Of a DNA stretch of 64,000 bases, positions 54,737-63,071 are shown one piece after another. The stretch covers positions 2,852,001 through 2,916,000 of the forward strand of contig OZ245030.1 in NCBI GenBank assembly GCA_965223985.1, read 5' to 3'. Positions within the stretch are counted from its first letter, which is position 1. Every line of letters starts with the position of its first letter. The translations under genes were made by a program, and so were the position numbers. This DNA is from JAPPKS01 sp963667895. Lineage in GTDB: Bacteria; Poribacteria; WGA-4E; PCPOR2b. The notes beneath the pieces were generated by a model. The model was not told the origin of the DNA. It did no database searches and saw nothing but the letters and a program-made list of their open reading frames with translations.

Positions 54737-55561
54737 TTACGAGTCGCTTGCAACGGCGTCATCTAAGTTCGCCTTCAGGTATTCGTAGCACTTCCTTTGT
54801 CCCTGCCCATCATTTTCGCGCCCTTCATATTCGCAACACCACGAGCCATCGTAGCCCGCAGCTTTCAGACAGTGGATCGCCTTCGTGAGATTAATTTCTC
54901 CCTCTCCAAGCGCCTCACCGCGATACGCGCTTCGAGCTCCTCTACCATCCTTCAGGTGTAGATGCAACGTGTAAGGTGCGATAATCTCATAATACCCTTC
55001 GACCGTTACCAAATCGTGTCCAAACCAGCGGTAGTTCATCGTGTCGAGGTTGGCTCCGACATATTTGGATCCTACGCGTTCAAACAACTCAACTTGGAGA
55101 TTACCGTTGTTGGTCACAAGCCCATGATTATCGACAGCGAGATAGATTCCTTCCTTTTCTGCGAATTCAACGCAGCGACTCAAGCAGCCAGCCATCGCCT
55201 CGATCCATCGATTCTCAGGGACACTATCTTTCGGCGCACCGCCTTCTGCACGTATCGCCGAGGCGCCTAAGATTTTTGCTAGTCCGACAATCCTGCGCAT
55301 CCGCTCAACCTGAGAACGAACAACTTCTTCATCCAAGACAACGAAATCATTTCCCGCTGCGAAGGCGGAAACAGTCAATCCATGAGATTCGACCTTTTCG
55401 CGTATCTTCTCGGCGTTTTTCTCAGGGTTGGCGATCCTCGTGTACCAGACATCGTTGACCTGAAGTTCGACATTGTCGAAGCCTGTATCACTGACAAATC
55501 TGAGAAATTCATCGAATGAGAAATCGCGGAAGTTGTAGTGAACGATACCCAATTTTGGCAT
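54737..55561 (-). CDS. Sugar-phosphate isomerase/epimerase-like TIM barrel protein
   Basis: 274 residues from ATG 55561, six bases after GGAGGG; earlier ATGs lack this. The barrel follows the xylose-isomerase-like pattern: LGIVHYNFRDFSFDEFLRF, VELQVND, IRAEGGAP, AVDNHG, GANLDTMNYRW, LHLKDGRG and WCCEYEGRE, with Glu, Asp and His at metal positions. It is distinct from the copy at 12629-13426. It probably isomerises or epimerises a sugar or inosose. It is driven by a consensus promoter at 55725-55753 and leads into the Rieske and epimerase genes. Confidence 0.88.
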   Translation of the reverse strand: MPKLGIVHYNFRDFSFDEFLRFVSDTGFDNVELQVNDVWYTRIANPEKNAEKIREKVESHGLTVSAFAAGNDFVVLDEEVVRSQVERMRRIVGLAKILGASAIRAEGGAPKDSVPENRWIEAMAGCLSRCVEFAEKEGIYLAVDNHGLVTNNGNLQVELFERVGSKYVGANLDTMNYRWFGHDLVTVEGYYEIIAPYTLHLHLKDGRGARSAYRGEALGEGEINLTKAIHCLKAAGYDGSWCCEYEGRENDGQGQRKCYEYLKANLDDAVASDS

Positions 55562-55724
55562 CATCAACCCTCCAAATGTTTGCATTTAACGGGATCCGAA
55601 CCGACGTGATTTCCCCCACCGTGCCGTGTCTCATGCACATCAGACGAAACGAGACGAAAACCTCGGCATAAGCCACATCTAAGCAGGCCACCTTACCCTT
55701 TATGGAATCAGGACTCATGCTAAT

Positions 55725-55753
55725 ATTATACAATCCAACCGAGAATGTGTCAA
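55725..55753 (-). promoter_or_regulatory. Perfect sigma-70 consensus promoter
   Basis: On the minus strand TTGACA (55748-55753), exactly 17 bases, then TATAAT (55725-55730). It drives the isomerase-Rieske-epimerase group, about 165 bases before the isomerase ATG. The rest of the gap 55562-55891 has a lone TATAAT on the plus strand (55792-55797) that could serve the divergent membrane gene but lacks a -35 match. Confidence 0.8.
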
Positions 55754-55891
55754 TTGTGAAGTCAGAGGGTCTTATCACGCTTATAATATAAATCTGTTGA
55801 TCTCACTAGGGTGGCGTGTTACCATATATCGAATGATACAAATCCGGTCTACATGCTTAGTGTCGCAATCAACATACTTGCCACACGCCCG

Positions 55892-57787
55892 ATGAAACAA
55901 GATCGCCTCCCACCCGTCAGGACCTACCGTGCGTTGATTGTCGGCGCGCTGCTCATCCCTCCCAATCTTTATTGGACAATGTACGCAGAGACCGTTCACA
56001 GCCTCTTCGTCTTCTCAGTATTTACGCTCTTTTTCAACGTCGTTTTTACGCTCTTTGCACTAACGGTTCTCAATACACTTCTCAAGAAATTCAACCCGAA
56101 AATTGCGTTCGATTCGAGCGAACTTCTGATTGTCTACACGATGCTTTCGATCGCCACTGGAATTTTCGGACATGATTTGATGCTCGTGATGGTTCAGCAC
56201 ATGGCGGGTTTCGGTTTTGCAACACCGGAGAATGAGTGGTTGGTGTTTTATGGCAGGTACGTTCCCCACTGGCTCAGCGTCTACGATGAGCAGGCACTTC
56301 ACGGGTATTTCAGCGGTGGGGAAACATTTTATACGGCAAGGTATCTTAACGCTTGGCTCTTCCCTTGCATTTGTTGGGGCGGATTTCTGATTGTACTCCT
56401 CTTTGTTCTGCTGTGTGTCAACACAGTCATCCGGAAACAGTGGACGGAGAATGAGAAGTTGTCCTATCCAATCATTCAACTGCCGCTTGAATTGACGGGA
56501 ACTGGCGCTGGGACGCTCAGCAATCGTTGGCTGTGGTATGGGTTTGCAATCGCCGGGGCGATCAGCCTGCACAGAATTCTGCATGCGTTCTTTCCGGAAT
56601 TCCCAGTGCTTCGAACGGGTTACAATCTCACACCGCTGTTCACGACAAAGCCTTGGAATGCCCTCCGTCCATACCCCGCTGGGGGGCTATTTATTGAAAT
56701 CGAACCCTTCGTTGTGGGGCTGAGCTATTTCTTGCCGCTAAGCCTGGCGTTCTCGACGTGGTTCTTCCTGCTCTTCTCCAAAGCGGAGCTGGTCTTTCGA
56801 AGCGCGATCGGCATCTGGGGCACACCGGGACCGTTCCGCAGTTATGCGACAGCGGGCGCGTGGATGGTTGTCGCGGTATCAGCGTTGTGGATGAGCCGCA
56901 AGCATCTGAAACAGGTGTACACGCTGGCACGCCGTCCAAATGCAGATGATAAGCGGGGCGAGGAACCGATGACCTATCGAACGGCGCTGATTGGGATGGT
57001 CTGCGGCACCACCGCACTGATTCTGTTCCTCGCATACGTGGGGATATCAGTGCCCATCGCAGTCCTCTTTCTGACAATCTATGTGCTGTATGCGCTGGCA
57101 ATCGCTCGAATACGCGCCGAGGTCGGTCCCCCGGCTCACGACGCCGAATTCATGGGTCCGGAACAGTTGATCCTCAACGCGCTTGGTGCACGCCGCGTGG
57201 GGCAACGGAGTATTGCGATGTTCAGTTGTATCTACTGGATGAGTCGGGCGTATCGTTCGCATCCCGTCGGGCACCAGCTAGAGGGATTCAAGATTGCCCA
57301 AACAGTGGGTGCGCCGAGTCGGCAATTCCTCATTGCAATGCTGGTCGCATCGGTTGTGGGAACGGTTTGCGGGTTTTGGGTATTTCTGACGACGATGTAC
57401 CGCTACGGCGCGGGAAACGTCGCCCACAATATAGGCGGCGAAGCCTTTCGCCGTTTAGAAGTCTGGTTAAATCTGTTGGGGACGCCGGAGCCGTTCATGC
57501 TCAGAGAGGTTGGGTTTGGTGCGGGCATCACGATACTGCTCACCGCGTTGCATCGCCGTTTTGTCGGCTTCCCGTTCCATCCAGTCGGCTACGCAGTCGC
57601 ATCGGGCGCAATGATACATCACCTTTGGTTTTCGATTTTGGTCGCGTGGACGATCAAATGGAGCATTCTGAAGTTCGGCGGAATCCGGCGCTATCGGCAG
57701 ATGGTACCTTTCTTCTTGGGATTGGTCTTGGGTCAGGTTGTCGTTGGATGTCTCGGTCTCATTCTGCGGATTGTGTTTATTGAATGA
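55892..57787 (+). CDS. Large polytopic membrane protein, DUF6785/DUF6784-like (second copy)
   Basis: 631 residues from the Met at 55892; the frame is open to a GTG at 55811 and no start has a good ribosome site. About twelve hydrophobic segments. Shared blocks with 22525-24456: FDSSELLIVYTML, VNTVIRKQWTENEKLSYPI, AFSTWFFLLFSKAELV, MSRKHLKQV, FPFHPVGYAVA and KWSILKFGGIRRYRQM. The family looks like a transporter, but no substrate is known. It is divergent from the isomerase operon across a 330-base gap. GC-rich stretches give many spurious open frames on the other strand. Confidence 0.78.
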   Translation: MKQDRLPPVRTYRALIVGALLIPPNLYWTMYAETVHSLFVFSVFTLFFNVVFTLFALTVLNTLLKKFNPKIAFDSSELLIVYTMLSIATGIFGHDLMLVMVQHMAGFGFATPENEWLVFYGRYVPHWLSVYDEQALHGYFSGGETFYTARYLNAWLFPCICWGGFLIVLLFVLLCVNTVIRKQWTENEKLSYPIIQLPLELTGTGAGTLSNRWLWYGFAIAGAISLHRILHAFFPEFPVLRTGYNLTPLFTTKPWNALRPYPAGGLFIEIEPFVVGLSYFLPLSLAFSTWFFLLFSKAELVFRSAIGIWGTPGPFRSYATAGAWMVVAVSALWMSRKHLKQVYTLARRPNADDKRGEEPMTYRTALIGMVCGTTALILFLAYVGISVPIAVLFLTIYVLYALAIARIRAEVGPPAHDAEFMGPEQLILNALGARRVGQRSIAMFSCIYWMSRAYRSHPVGHQLEGFKIAQTVGAPSRQFLIAMLVASVVGTVCGFWVFLTTMYRYGAGNVAHNIGGEAFRRLEVWLNLLGTPEPFMLREVGFGAGITILLTALHRRFVGFPFHPVGYAVASGAMIHHLWFSILVAWTIKWSILKFGGIRRYRQMVPFFLGLVLGQVVVGCLGLILRIVFIE

Positions 57788-57940
57788 CGCCTATAGTTCG
57801 TGTGTGTCCCCTTTCCCTTGATGAACCTGATGCGAGTATGGTATGCTAATGCGCGGAATCGGAGGAACACGCACAGAATCTGAACCGACTTACAGGGAAA
57901 CATTTTCAGCAGTTTTACACAGCCCGTTTGGAGAATTTGA

Positions 57941-58297
57941 ATGGACAGAAATGTATTGATAGTTGTCGCTATTATTTTCGGCGTCTTTTTCGGTATTTTT
58001 ACTTGGAGCGAGGTGCCGGTTGCAATCACCGAAGATGAGGTGCTTGCAGCAATAGACGATGCCATCGCTGAGACAAATTTAGAAGTGGATAGGACGGAAG
58101 TTCAGCAGGTAGTCAACAAATCGATCGAGAATTTGGAAGCGCGGCAATCGAAGCGGCTCAAGTACTTGGTATCCGCTTATTTTATAATGTGGTTCATCTT
58201 TATCGTTTACGCGCTGCGGCTATCGCAGACCCAGTCCAAGTTGCGCAAACGGCTAGATCAGCTGCAAGCCGGTCTGGAGACGCAGGGCACGGAATAG
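57941..58297 (+). CDS. Small membrane protein with CcmD-like C-terminal half
   Basis: 118 residues. The N-terminal helix (VLIVVAIIFGVFFGIFTW) is followed by an acidic helical linker and then YLVSAYFIMWFIFIVYALRL and a charged coiled tail, the pattern of CcmD (Tyr-x2-Ala-Tyr, Trp, Tyr, then a Leu-Arg-rich coil). CcmD works with the heme exporter CcmABC in cytochrome c maturation. No other ccm gene is in this window, and the extra N-terminal helix and linker are not part of normal CcmD, so the role is uncertain. Confidence 0.7.
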   Translation: MDRNVLIVVAIIFGVFFGIFTWSEVPVAITEDEVLAAIDDAIAETNLEVDRTEVQQVVNKSIENLEARQSKRLKYLVSAYFIMWFIFIVYALRLSQTQSKLRKRLDQLQAGLETQGTE

Positions 58298-58302
58298 GCG
58301 GG

Positions 58303-58345
58303 GGGGGAAAACCCCCTCTAACTCCTCCTTGGCAAGGGGGAGGAC
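58303..58345 (+). repeat. Two hairpins after the CcmD-like gene, dispersed intergenic type
   Basis: GGGGG-AAAA-CCCCC at 58303-58316, six bases after the stop codon, then TCCTCC/GGAGGA at about 58322-58344 enclosing TTGGCAAGGG. The core CCTTGGCAAGGGGG recurs at about 60651-60664 next to a 35-bp repeat. They could end transcription in part, but no T-run follows. Confidence 0.5.
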
Positions 58346-58370
58346 CTTTGTGATAAAGACACCTGAAAAG

Positions 58371-58472
58371 CGTTGAGTTTCGTCGATTTTTTTGGAATTG
58401 AGGCAGCATCACATCACGGGGTTCAATTGAAATGTTAGGTATGTTTCATTGAATCTGCTGAACCCAACCTAC
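58371..58472 (-). repeat. About 100-bp dispersed repeat ending in GTAGGTTGGGTT
   Basis: The stretch contains GTTGAGTTTCGTC, AATTGAGGCAGCATCACATC, GGTATGTTTCATTG and ends AACCCAACCTAC (58461-58472). It aligns over its length with 63108-63208. On the minus strand its last part reads TAGGTTGGGTT, and the TAG is the stop codon of the TPR-like frame. Confidence 0.7.
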
Positions 58473-60477
58473 TCTAAGAGAGAAATCTTCATCTTCAAAG
58501 CATCTGGCTGATTCGGATCAATTGCGAGGACACGGTCGAGGTAGGTGAGCGCCCGATTTGGCATTCCCTGTTCGGCATATACACGAGCCATTAACAGCAA
58601 CCGCGCGCTCTTGGCTTCGGGCGAATCCGCCCACTCGAAATTGGCATCAATATCGCGCACCTTCAGGAATGAGTAGCTTCGCAAGCCATCGCCATCTTTC
58701 ACGGTATATTGGATCTGACCAACGAATGTTTTAGCGATCTCGCGGACAAAATCTATCGTTGACGAGAGCATTGATTGAATCAACTCAGATTCCGTCTTTG
58801 AATCCCCATTCTCAAACATGACTGGTAGCTATTCCGCAACCGTGTCAACCATCTGCTCAAGCGGCCGCGCAAGTTTGGCGTAAGCGATGTTATTGACCAT
58901 CTCTGGAGCGATGCCGCGGAGTTCTACAAATTCGGTCGCCGTAAGAAGGTTTGTGGCAGTACCTCTCGCACAATCAAGCGCAACTTTCAGCTCGGCGAGC
59001 CCGGTAGAAATCAACACGTACTGCTCAGTCACGACGTAGCTCGGTTGATACGGAACATTAGGGAGTGCCGCCGTGCGAATCTGGTTGCCGGCATAATCGA
59101 CTGTATCCCACTCCAGCACTACACCCGTTGTTGCTCCCAAAGTCATCGCAACCACATCTGTTAATTGTCCGAGACTTTCAGCCGCTTTTTCGCTGTCTGA
59201 CGTTTGAATCGAAAGCAAGAGTTGCGGTATTGCACCGCCTGTTCCGGCGCCCATTCTGGGCGATAGCATAGTGAACCCTGTCTGGAGGAGTGCAATTTCA
59301 TTTCCCATCCACGAAAGCAGGTCATCTTCGATGTCAATGCCCATCATTGTTTCCATCTGCTGTAGGCTGCCAAGTACCTCTCGGCTCATTTCCGGCGGCA
59401 TTGACTCAACAAAGCCCATCACCATCTGCCAGAGCTTAGGGAGATCAAGGAGATTGAACGCACTATAAGATATTACGTCAGTGGGTGCGAACTTTATCGA
59501 GTGGTGTGGCGTCGGCTCGGTAGCAACATCTCTCGGAAGTTGTTGGCTGCCGCGTTGGGATTCAGATTGATATAGCTCTGCGACACAATCCCATCTTTCG
59601 TGAGGTTTGTAACCAACCCCACCCATTGCACAAGGTCCAACCACTTAATTGCCCGATCCGCCAGCGGTCCAATCTCTTCACTCATCTTGCCGCGGACCAT
59701 CGGATACATCAACTCGACAAATTCTGGGATTGACGTCAGATCGAGGTAGAATATTGTCTGAAAGTCCGTCACACCCTCACCGGGCGCACCCTGAGATTGC
59801 TCGATATGTTGGGCGAAATTCGGGTCTTTGGCAAGACTAGCGTCCGATTTGCCTTGGTAGAGGTCTATTGCCCGACGTATCGACGTTTCTCCCAAGCTGG
59901 CGATCAGAAAGTTGTCGATCAGTCCACATGACAGGAGCAGGTTCGGCTTGAATTCGGCTGTCATATAGGAATAGCCGTTGTATTCTCGGGTCTTTGCATC
60001 TGGAATGTTCGCCATTGCGACCTTAATCGCTGCCGACAGTATCTCCCCGAGGTCATCGGATCGATCTAGTTCCACCATGAGTGTTGGAGAGAATTTCAGG
60101 GGTTCCCGGAACTTGGGAACGACAAGTAGGATTTCTTGTCCAAGTAGGTGAGAAAGGATTGAGAGGCTTGGTCTGATGAGGTGATGAATATCTTTTACCT
60201 CAACTTCCCTTTCATAAACCGCCCGGAGCAACTCCCACATCGGCGCTTCAAGAAGCTGTTGCCACGCTCTGGAATCTTCAATAAGCGCGAGTGCTTCGGC
60301 GACGTCTTTTATTTGTAACACTAGTAGCGCATCTGCTGGCGCAATGTCCATCAGGGAGGGCGAGGGGGTCATCGCAGCCGCCGGTTCTAACTGTGTCTTG
60401 ACACCGCATGAACAGACGCTAATGAGACAGATTAAAATGCTTGCGATGACATGACATGTGCAGTTTCTTTGGGTCAT
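58469..60477 (-). pseudogene. Broken DUF3352-like lipoprotein with C-terminal TPR
   Basis: One gene in three pieces. Piece 1 starts at ATG 60477 (GAGGAG upstream) with a lipoprotein signal (ICLISVCSCG) and DUF3352-like sequence (APADALLVLQIKDVAEALA, LGQEILLVVPKF, YLDLTSIPEF). A single-base deletion near 59515 moves it to the frame of piece 2 (PHHSIKFAPTDVISYSAFN to QMVDTVAE), which ends at an in-frame TAG at 58829-58831. Piece 3 (58819-58469) continues in the same frame (DFVREIAKTFVGQIQYTVKD, then the TPR ARVYAEQGMPNRALTYLDRV) and stops inside a dispersed repeat. Adding one base and reading through the TAG would give a protein of about 670 residues. Confidence 0.8.
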
Positions 60478-60614
60478 TGTGAGCGTCTCCTCAGTTGAAT
60501 TAGGTGATTCAGAAAAGGGTTTGAATTGGTGTATGGGTAGAGGCTCCCAACCCATTGGATGAGAAGATCGATGACCCGACCGCGGACGCAAAGCACCCGA
60601 CCCCCAAAACTAGT

Positions 60615-60664
60615 GAAGACTATCGCACTCACTGTTCGTTCGCTTGATCCCTTGGCAAGGGGGA
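60615..60664. repeat. Dispersed 35-bp repeat plus CCTTGGCAAGGGGG hairpin piece
   Basis: 60615-60649 starts GAAGACTATCG and ends TTGATC, exactly 35 bases, as at 6385, 61602, 61642 and 63072. It is followed directly by CCCTTGGCAAGGGGG, the core of the hairpin at 58322. Together with 60747-60758 it fills most of the 277-base gap upstream of the broken lipoprotein gene. Confidence 0.75.
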
Positions 60665-60746
60665 GCACTCTCCGATTGAAGCTGCGATGTGTGCAAACCA
60701 TCATCTTGACCAATACACACGTTTGGTATGTTTCATTGGATTTCTC

Positions 60747-60758
60747 AACCCAACCTAC
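60747..60758 (-). repeat. AACCCAACCTAC repeat end on the stop codon of the decapeptide protein gene
   Basis: Preceded by GGTATGTTTCATTG as at 58439-58452. On the minus strand TAGGTTGGGTT supplies the TAG stop (60755-60757) of the gene 60755-61399. Confidence 0.7.
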
Positions 60759-61399
60759 ATACATTTGGATTCTTCAGACGCGGGAGAAAACACTTCGCTG
60801 AACTTTGGCAGCCAACGTGTGAACAGTGCGACAGCTTCTTCATCTTGACGGGTCAGTGAGAAAATATAGCGACCGTTGCCGGCATAAGACAATGTGTACC
60901 GACCGTAGGCTGTAGGACCGACGGCAACGATTCCAACCGCTTTCCCGATGCCGAACCGCCCTCTTGGAGCAGACCACTTGTCGATCATACCAGAGCGCGT
61001 ACCTGCACCAAGAGCGATTACTCCAATAGCGTTGCCGCCAAACGCGAAAATACCGACAGAAAACGCGCCGAAGGCGACGATGCCGACGGAGCCCGCACCC
61101 AACGCGATGATACCGACGGAGCAGGCACCGATAGCAACCACTCCAACTGCCACTCCCCCAACTGCGATAACTCCAACAGTGACAAAGCCGAAAGTGAGTT
61201 CGCCCATCCCAGAGGCGCCCCCAAAATTGATGAGTAAGCGGACGAACGTCGGAAGTTCTGAGTTTGTGGCTTTAGCCAACATGGGTACAAAGAACAGAGA
61301 AAAAGCGAGAAGGTAGATGATTCCGACGACAATCCACCACTTGAGAAAGTAAGCATCAAACGTTTTTTGGAATGTTTTGGCGCACAGTTCTTTTGACAT
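60755..61399 (-). CDS. Membrane protein with six tandem decapeptide repeats
   Basis: 214 residues. Two N-terminal membrane helices (IIYLLAFSLFFVPMLA is part of the first) precede a run of six ten-residue repeats: VTVGVIAVGG, VAVGVVAIGA, CSVGIIALGA, GSVGIVAFGA, FSVGIFAFGG, NAIGVIALGA. The pattern is x-[SA]-[VI]-G-[VI]-x-A-x-G-[AG]. The third part (GIVAVGPTAYGRYTLSY) keeps the theme. Such small-residue repeats could pack as a beta-solenoid or as tightly packed membrane helices. No function is known. Its stop codon lies in a dispersed repeat. Confidence 0.75.
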   Translation of the reverse strand: MSKELCAKTFQKTFDAYFLKWWIVVGIIYLLAFSLFFVPMLAKATNSELPTFVRLLINFGGASGMGELTFGFVTVGVIAVGGVAVGVVAIGACSVGIIALGAGSVGIVAFGAFSVGIFAFGGNAIGVIALGAGTRSGMIDKWSAPRGRFGIGKAVGIVAVGPTAYGRYTLSYAGNGRYIFSLTRQDEEAVALFTRWLPKFSEVFSPASEESKCM

Positions 61400-61601
61400 A
61401 GACTAAGCCGTTCTTCCATGCGATAATGTCGAATCATAAGGTAGCTAGGGTGAAATCCGAGATTTAATCGCACGCACCGGGGTGATTGAAAAGCGTTGGT
61501 GTTCGCTAAATCCTAACAGTTTACGAACAGAATCTAGTCTCGGCGCTCATGTTTGCTATGTTGTATGTTTCGCCGACCGTGCTCGATCCGGCTAAAGTAG
61601 T

Positions 61602-61732
61602 GAAGACTATCGTGCTCACTAAACGTTCGCTTGATGCTAAGGAAAACTATCGCGCTCCTTATCCAGTCGCTTGATCTATTCGCTCCTTTGATCGCTCCTT
61701 ATCTAGTCGGTTGATTGCTCAACCCAACCTAC
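61602..61732. repeat. Cluster of 35-bp repeats and an AACCCAACCTAC end
   Basis: Full 35-bp copies at 61602-61636 and 61642-61676, a shortened copy at about 61691-61716 (ATCGCTCC to TTGATT), then AACCCAACCTAC at 61721-61732. The cluster ends five bases beyond the stop codon of the gene 61738-62892 and fills most of the 338-base gap 61400-61737. No promoter was recognised in the gap. Confidence 0.75.
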
Positions 61733-61737
61733 AATTA

Positions 61738-62892
61738 CTACGTTTGTGTTGCATGTCCGTTATTTGGATGTTTCTCTTTCAGGGGTAAATCCGCTGCGGT
61801 TTCAGCGGCGCGGGTTGACGGCGGACCGTTGTAGGCATCGGCGGTGCCGCGTTTGCTGTTTTTGCTTTTCGTCCCTGACAGAGTGTCAACGAGAGAATCT
61901 AGCATCGCTGTATCAGTTGATTGAGATACCTCCTTGTTTTGAAAAACGCTAGAAAGGTCAAGTTTGCCCGCCGAGATTGCTTCTTCCAACTTTTTAGCCT
62001 CGTCTGAATTAATTAAGTGGTGTAGCTCTACTTCTTCTTTTCTTCGATTCGGGGTATAAGACCTCCAATCGTCCGAAAGCATCGACCTGTAGATTTCAAG
62101 CACTTCTTCAAAGCTCATGGCGTCTCCGCCGAATTCTTCCTCGTAAAGTTCAGGATTGGCGAGATCACTCCTCATCTGCTTAACCGACGGGGTTATTCCG
62201 TCTGTGTCCCCGTAAACCATCTTCCAGAGTTCCTTCACGTGGACATCAGGAATCTCGTAGTTTTCTGGATAGACACCAGCGTCTAGGTGTTCGGCGCTGC
62301 GCCCGGTTCCGGTCTCGACTTGCTTGGATTTGGCTAGCTCGTAAGGCTCGGATTGCCGCCACATTTCACGGCGAGTTTCATTGTATGGAACAAATAACTC
62401 GTCACGTCGGTGTTCTGGATGTTCGTCTAATCTTCGCCCAAATCGAACGGGTTCGGAGATGTCTTGTTTGACGGTAATACCCATTGCAGTCATCAACTCG
62501 AATAACTCTTTGAGAGCGGAAACAATTTTGGGCAGGTCTTTCGGCGTGACCGATGTGAAGTCGAATTTGATACCGGGGATCCCTTCAGCGACGGCGTGTG
62601 CGGTTTCGCAAACAGCAGCGACGAGCGCCCCATCCCCTTCGGCAAGGTATTCCGCACGTTTAGCGGTCAGTGCGATTTGGAACGAGAACACGGACGACTT
62701 GGGGTTACAGGTACGAATCGCATCGCGTACATATTTTCGGTCTTTATCTGCGTCACCGGTGGTAGCGTTGGGCTTCCACCGCATGACCTCATCAACAACA
62801 GTTTCTGTTGTCCGATACTGTGCGTACATGTCTACGACAGCGAGTTTTTCTTCGTCTGTCAATTGGTATGGGTTTGTTTTGCGCTTTGGCAT
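61738..62892 (-). CDS. Unrecognised 384-residue protein
   Basis: A soluble, charged protein. The N-terminus (YQLTDEEKLAVVDMYAQYRT, then DEVMRWKPNA) looks like a helix-turn-helix-type segment as in some phage small terminase or transposon proteins, but the match is weak. The middle holds DFTSVTPKDLPKIVSALKEL and many acidic residues. The C-terminal about 60 residues are low complexity and probably disordered. TTTTGCGCT-type repeats overlap its start and lie upstream. The neighbouring toxin-antitoxin-like pair suggests a mobile island, but no integrase is seen here. Confidence 0.6.
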   Translation of the reverse strand: MPKRKTNPYQLTDEEKLAVVDMYAQYRTTETVVDEVMRWKPNATTGDADKDRKYVRDAIRTCNPKSSVFSFQIALTAKRAEYLAEGDGALVAAVCETAHAVAEGIPGIKFDFTSVTPKDLPKIVSALKELFELMTAMGITVKQDISEPVRFGRRLDEHPEHRRDELFVPYNETRREMWRQSEPYELAKSKQVETGTGRSAEHLDAGVYPENYEIPDVHVKELWKMVYGDTDGITPSVKQMRSDLANPELYEEEFGGDAMSFEEVLEIYRSMLSDDWRSYTPNRRKEEVELHHLINSDEAKKLEEAISAGKLDLSSVFQNKEVSQSTDTAMLDSLVDTLSGTKSKNSKRGTADAYNGPPSTRAAETAADLPLKEKHPNNGHATQT

Positions 62893-62998
62893 ATTTTTCT
62901 CCTTTTAGCGCAAGGCGTCGAGCGGATGAAGCGGGTCACCGTGCGGGTTTTGTGTTTTCGGTTTTGCGCTATTTTGCGCTGTTAATCGCAAGCGCAAA
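62877..62998 (-). promoter_or_regulatory. Repeated TTTTGCGCT / AGCGCAA motif upstream of the 61738-62892 gene
   Basis: TTTTGCGCT occurs near 62877 (over the first codons), and as a direct repeat at 62962-62970 and 62972-62980; AGCGCAA occurs inverted at 62907-62913 and 62991-62997. Five copies of one core in 120 bases suggest a protein-binding site, for example an autorepressor operator. Confidence 0.45.
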
Positions 62999-63071
62999 GT
63001 TTTGGCGCGTACGAATTCAAACGTTCATTAAAAGGTGATGTAAGTTGAGTTAAACGGCTATAATGAGCGGA

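Noticed and set aside
55792..55797. TATAAT on the plus strand before the second DUF6785-like gene
   Set aside because: No -35 match at 16-18 bases spacing and no extended -10; left as a comment only.
56060..57783. Several long open frames on both strands inside the second DUF6785-like gene
   Set aside because: They overlap a clear membrane protein in another frame, lack family patterns, and arise from high GC there.
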